DNA of 64,000 nucleotides from Desertimonas flava (lineage in GTDB: Bacteria; Actinomycetota; Acidimicrobiia; Acidimicrobiales; Ilumatobacteraceae): NCBI RefSeq assembly GCF_003426815.1, contig NZ_QKYK01000007.1, positions 62,001-126,000 on the forward strand. Direction: 5' to 3'. Below, piece after piece: positions 62,627 through 64,000 of the stretch (its first letter is position 1; the number at the start of each line of letters is the position of its first letter). A program made the position numbers and the translations under genes. A model generated the notes under the pieces. It searched no databases and was not told the origin of the DNA. It saw only the letters and a list, made by a program, of their open reading frames with translations.

Positions 62627-64000
62627 GTGCCAACCTCCGCATCGCCCGCCCGGCGAGGGCGGCGACGGCATCGAGCTTCCACGCGTTGTCCCGCAGCGGA
62701 TGGGCCGACGCCTCGAGATCGGCATCGACAGCGCGACGGAAACGATCGGCGCGAGCAGGCCCCGGGCCGACACCTGAGGCAGCGCGCTCGGCACCTCGCG
62801 CCCGCCACGGTGTGGGCGCCACGGCGCCGAGCACCACCCGGACGTCGCGCAGCGTGCCGGCCGGATCGCCGAGCGCCGTCACCGCCGCCGAGCAGGCGGC
62901 GAAGTCGCCATCCCAGAGAGCGAGCTTCTCGAACGCCTGCGTCCGATCGGCGTCGGCCACCGCGATGTGCACCCCGACGAGCACGTCGCGATCGCCGAGC
63001 ACGCTCTCGCCGGGACCCGTGTACAGCTCGGCGATCGGCAGCATGCGATCGCCACGAGGACTGCGAACATGGGCCGTGGCGTCGAGGGCGACGAACACCG
63101 TCGCCAGGTCCGACGGCGTGACCGCCTGGCATCGGTGGGCCCCGATCACGGCGTGGCTGAGGCGATGCTCACCGTCGACGGCGTAGCAGGGGCACGTGAC
63201 GCCGCCGCGCTTGTAGCAGTCGAACCCGTTGCGGAAATACCAACAGCGCTTGGCCTGCAGGAGGTTCCCGGCCACGGTGGCCGTGGTGCGCAGCTGCTCA
63301 GAGGCGATGGTGCCGACCGCCTCGGCGACCATCGGCAGTCGAGTGGCGCAGGCTGCCGCCAGGTCGGCGAGCGTGACGGCGCCGCCGATCACGACGTCGC
63401 CGGTCGGTCCGACCTGGAGCTCGCGCAGCCCGGTCATGTCGCGCGTCGACACCAGTCTCACGGGCGACATCAGGCCCTGCTGACGTTGCACCATCACGTC
63501 GGTGCCGCCGCCGACCAGGGTCTCCCCCGGTGCGACGAGGCCCGAGCGCCGGACCCCTTCGATCGGCCGGCGCGACCGACGCCGGGCCAGCTTGGTGCCG
63601 TGGTTGTGCAGCACCCAGTGCAGGCCGAGCGGGTACGCCCGACGCATCGCCTCCACCCACCACTGGTGCGGATGACTGCGCCATGCCCGTGGCGGTCGCC
63701 GCCCGTGGCGCTCGGCCAACGCCTGCAGCACGCGGTCGGGGCTCAGCGGCACCTCGCGGAAGCGGATCCCGATGGCGTCGTACACGGCGTTGGCGAGGGC
63801 GGCCGGCGCGGGCACGAGGCTCATCTCGGCGACGCTCTTGGCGTCGAACGGACCGGCGTCCTCGCGACCCTCGACGAGGATCGTGCGTACCGGTGGCACG
63901 TCGCCCGACCGCGGCAGGCCGTAGTGGACGTACGCCGGGTTGACCGTCCGGCCGTGGTCGTGCAGGAGGCGCTCGGAGAGGGCCGCGCCGAGGCCCATCG
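62619..64000 (-). CDS. 5'-partial xanthine-dehydrogenase-type hydroxylase, Mo and FAD parts fused
   Basis: The frame is open from the right window edge; the start is outside. The first ~90 visible residues end a molybdopterin-binding domain (MGLGAALSERLLHDHGRTVN, ILVEGREDAGPFDAKSVAEM, VYDAIGIRFREVPLSPDRVL). After a ~90-residue basic linker a FAD-binding subunit follows in the same polypeptide: LVGGGTDVMVQRQQG, TTATVAGNLLQAKRCWYFRN, then Cys-rich CYKRGGVTCPC as in YagS-type FAD subunits, and a C-terminal domain. These enzymes hydroxylate nitrogen heterocycles such as purines, pyrimidines and nicotinate. Mo-then-FAD fusion is unusual; no stop separates them. Confidence 0.85.
   Translation of the reverse strand, partial: MGLGAALSERLLHDHGRTVNPAYVHYGLPRSGDVPPVRTILVEGREDAGPFDAKSVAEMSLVPAPAALANAVYDAIGIRFREVPLSPDRVLQALAERHGRRPPRAWRSHPHQWWVEAMRRAYPLGLHWVLHNHGTKLARRRSRRPIEGVRRSGLVAPGETLVGGGTDVMVQRQQGLMSPVRLVSTRDMTGLRELQVGPTGDVVIGGAVTLADLAAACATRLPMVAEAVGTIASEQLRTTATVAGNLLQAKRCWYFRNGFDCYKRGGVTCPCYAVDGEHRLSHAVIGAHRCQAVTPSDLATVFVALDATAHVRSPRGDRMLPIAELYTGPGESVLGDRDVLVGVHIAVADADRTQAFEKLALWDGDFAACSAAVTALGDPAGTLRDVRVVLGAVAPTPWRARGAERAASGVGPGPARADRFRRAVDADLEASAHPLRDNAWKLDAVAALAGRAMRRLARD

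Overview
The window is high-GC, densely packed DNA. GTG starts, ATGA/GTGA stop-start overlaps, a type 2 BREX locus, Thr/Pro-rich LPXTG surface proteins and NarL-type two-component systems point to an actinobacterium. The 'TTTTSTTTT'-type surface linker suggests an Acidimicrobiia/Ilumatobacter-like lineage, but that is inference. I saw no tRNA, rRNA, CRISPR array or transposase.

Layout. (1) 1-1320: the end of an unknown zinc-ribbon gene and a small HEPN/AbiU2-like gene. (2) 1402-20235: a complete BREX type 2 (Pgl) phage-defence operon, pglW-pglX-[extra AAA ATPase]-pglY-pglZ-brxD-brxHI. Almost every junction is a stop-start overlap. The extra ATPase has its own promoter/palindrome and is translationally coupled to pglY. 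(3) 20331-23531: a defence-island fringe with a frameshifted putative PD-(D/E)XK nuclease, a small caspase/CHAT-like protein and two zinc-ribbon proteins. (4) 23811-28598: a secreted DUF4352-like protein and a 1345-residue lipoprotein RHS/YD-repeat polymorphic toxin ending in a NucA/NucB-type DNase. (5) 28844-31196: an intact DUF4143 ATPase, then relics of a Fic gene and an acyl-CoA dehydrogenase. (6) 31413-39486: a STAND/TPR regulator, an LPXTG surface protein, an IclR relic, and an ABC exporter with a NarL-family two-component system. (7) 39563-43040: a second accessory patch with a relic of the DUF4143 ATPase, an intact Fic gene with a near-perfect palindromic operator, a Phd/VapC toxin-antitoxin pair, and a hypothetical gene whose 3' end is duplicated on the far side of the cassette. 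(8) 43516-49788: four large unknown proteins, including SEC-C and SWIM zinc-motif proteins. (9) 49839-64000, all minus strand: a catabolic cluster for a nitrogenous, probably heterocyclic compound. It has a xanthine-dehydrogenase-type hydroxylase (Mo and FAD parts fused), a split TPP-dependent decarboxylase, three TRZ/ATZ-type amidohydrolases, a hydantoinase/dihydropyrimidinase, two isochorismatase-type amidases and an NMT1/SsuA-like binding protein, and ends in IclR and LuxR (LAL) regulators.

In BREX, PglX is the methylase-like component, PglW the kinase and PglZ the phosphatase-fold protein, while PglY, BrxD and BrxHI are ATPases or a helicase. The extra ATPase, the HEPN-like gene and the CHAT-like protein are candidate accessory modules. 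In the catabolic cluster the order hydroxylation, deamination, ring opening, decarbamoylation, decarboxylation fits the gene families present. The substrate cannot be read from sequence.
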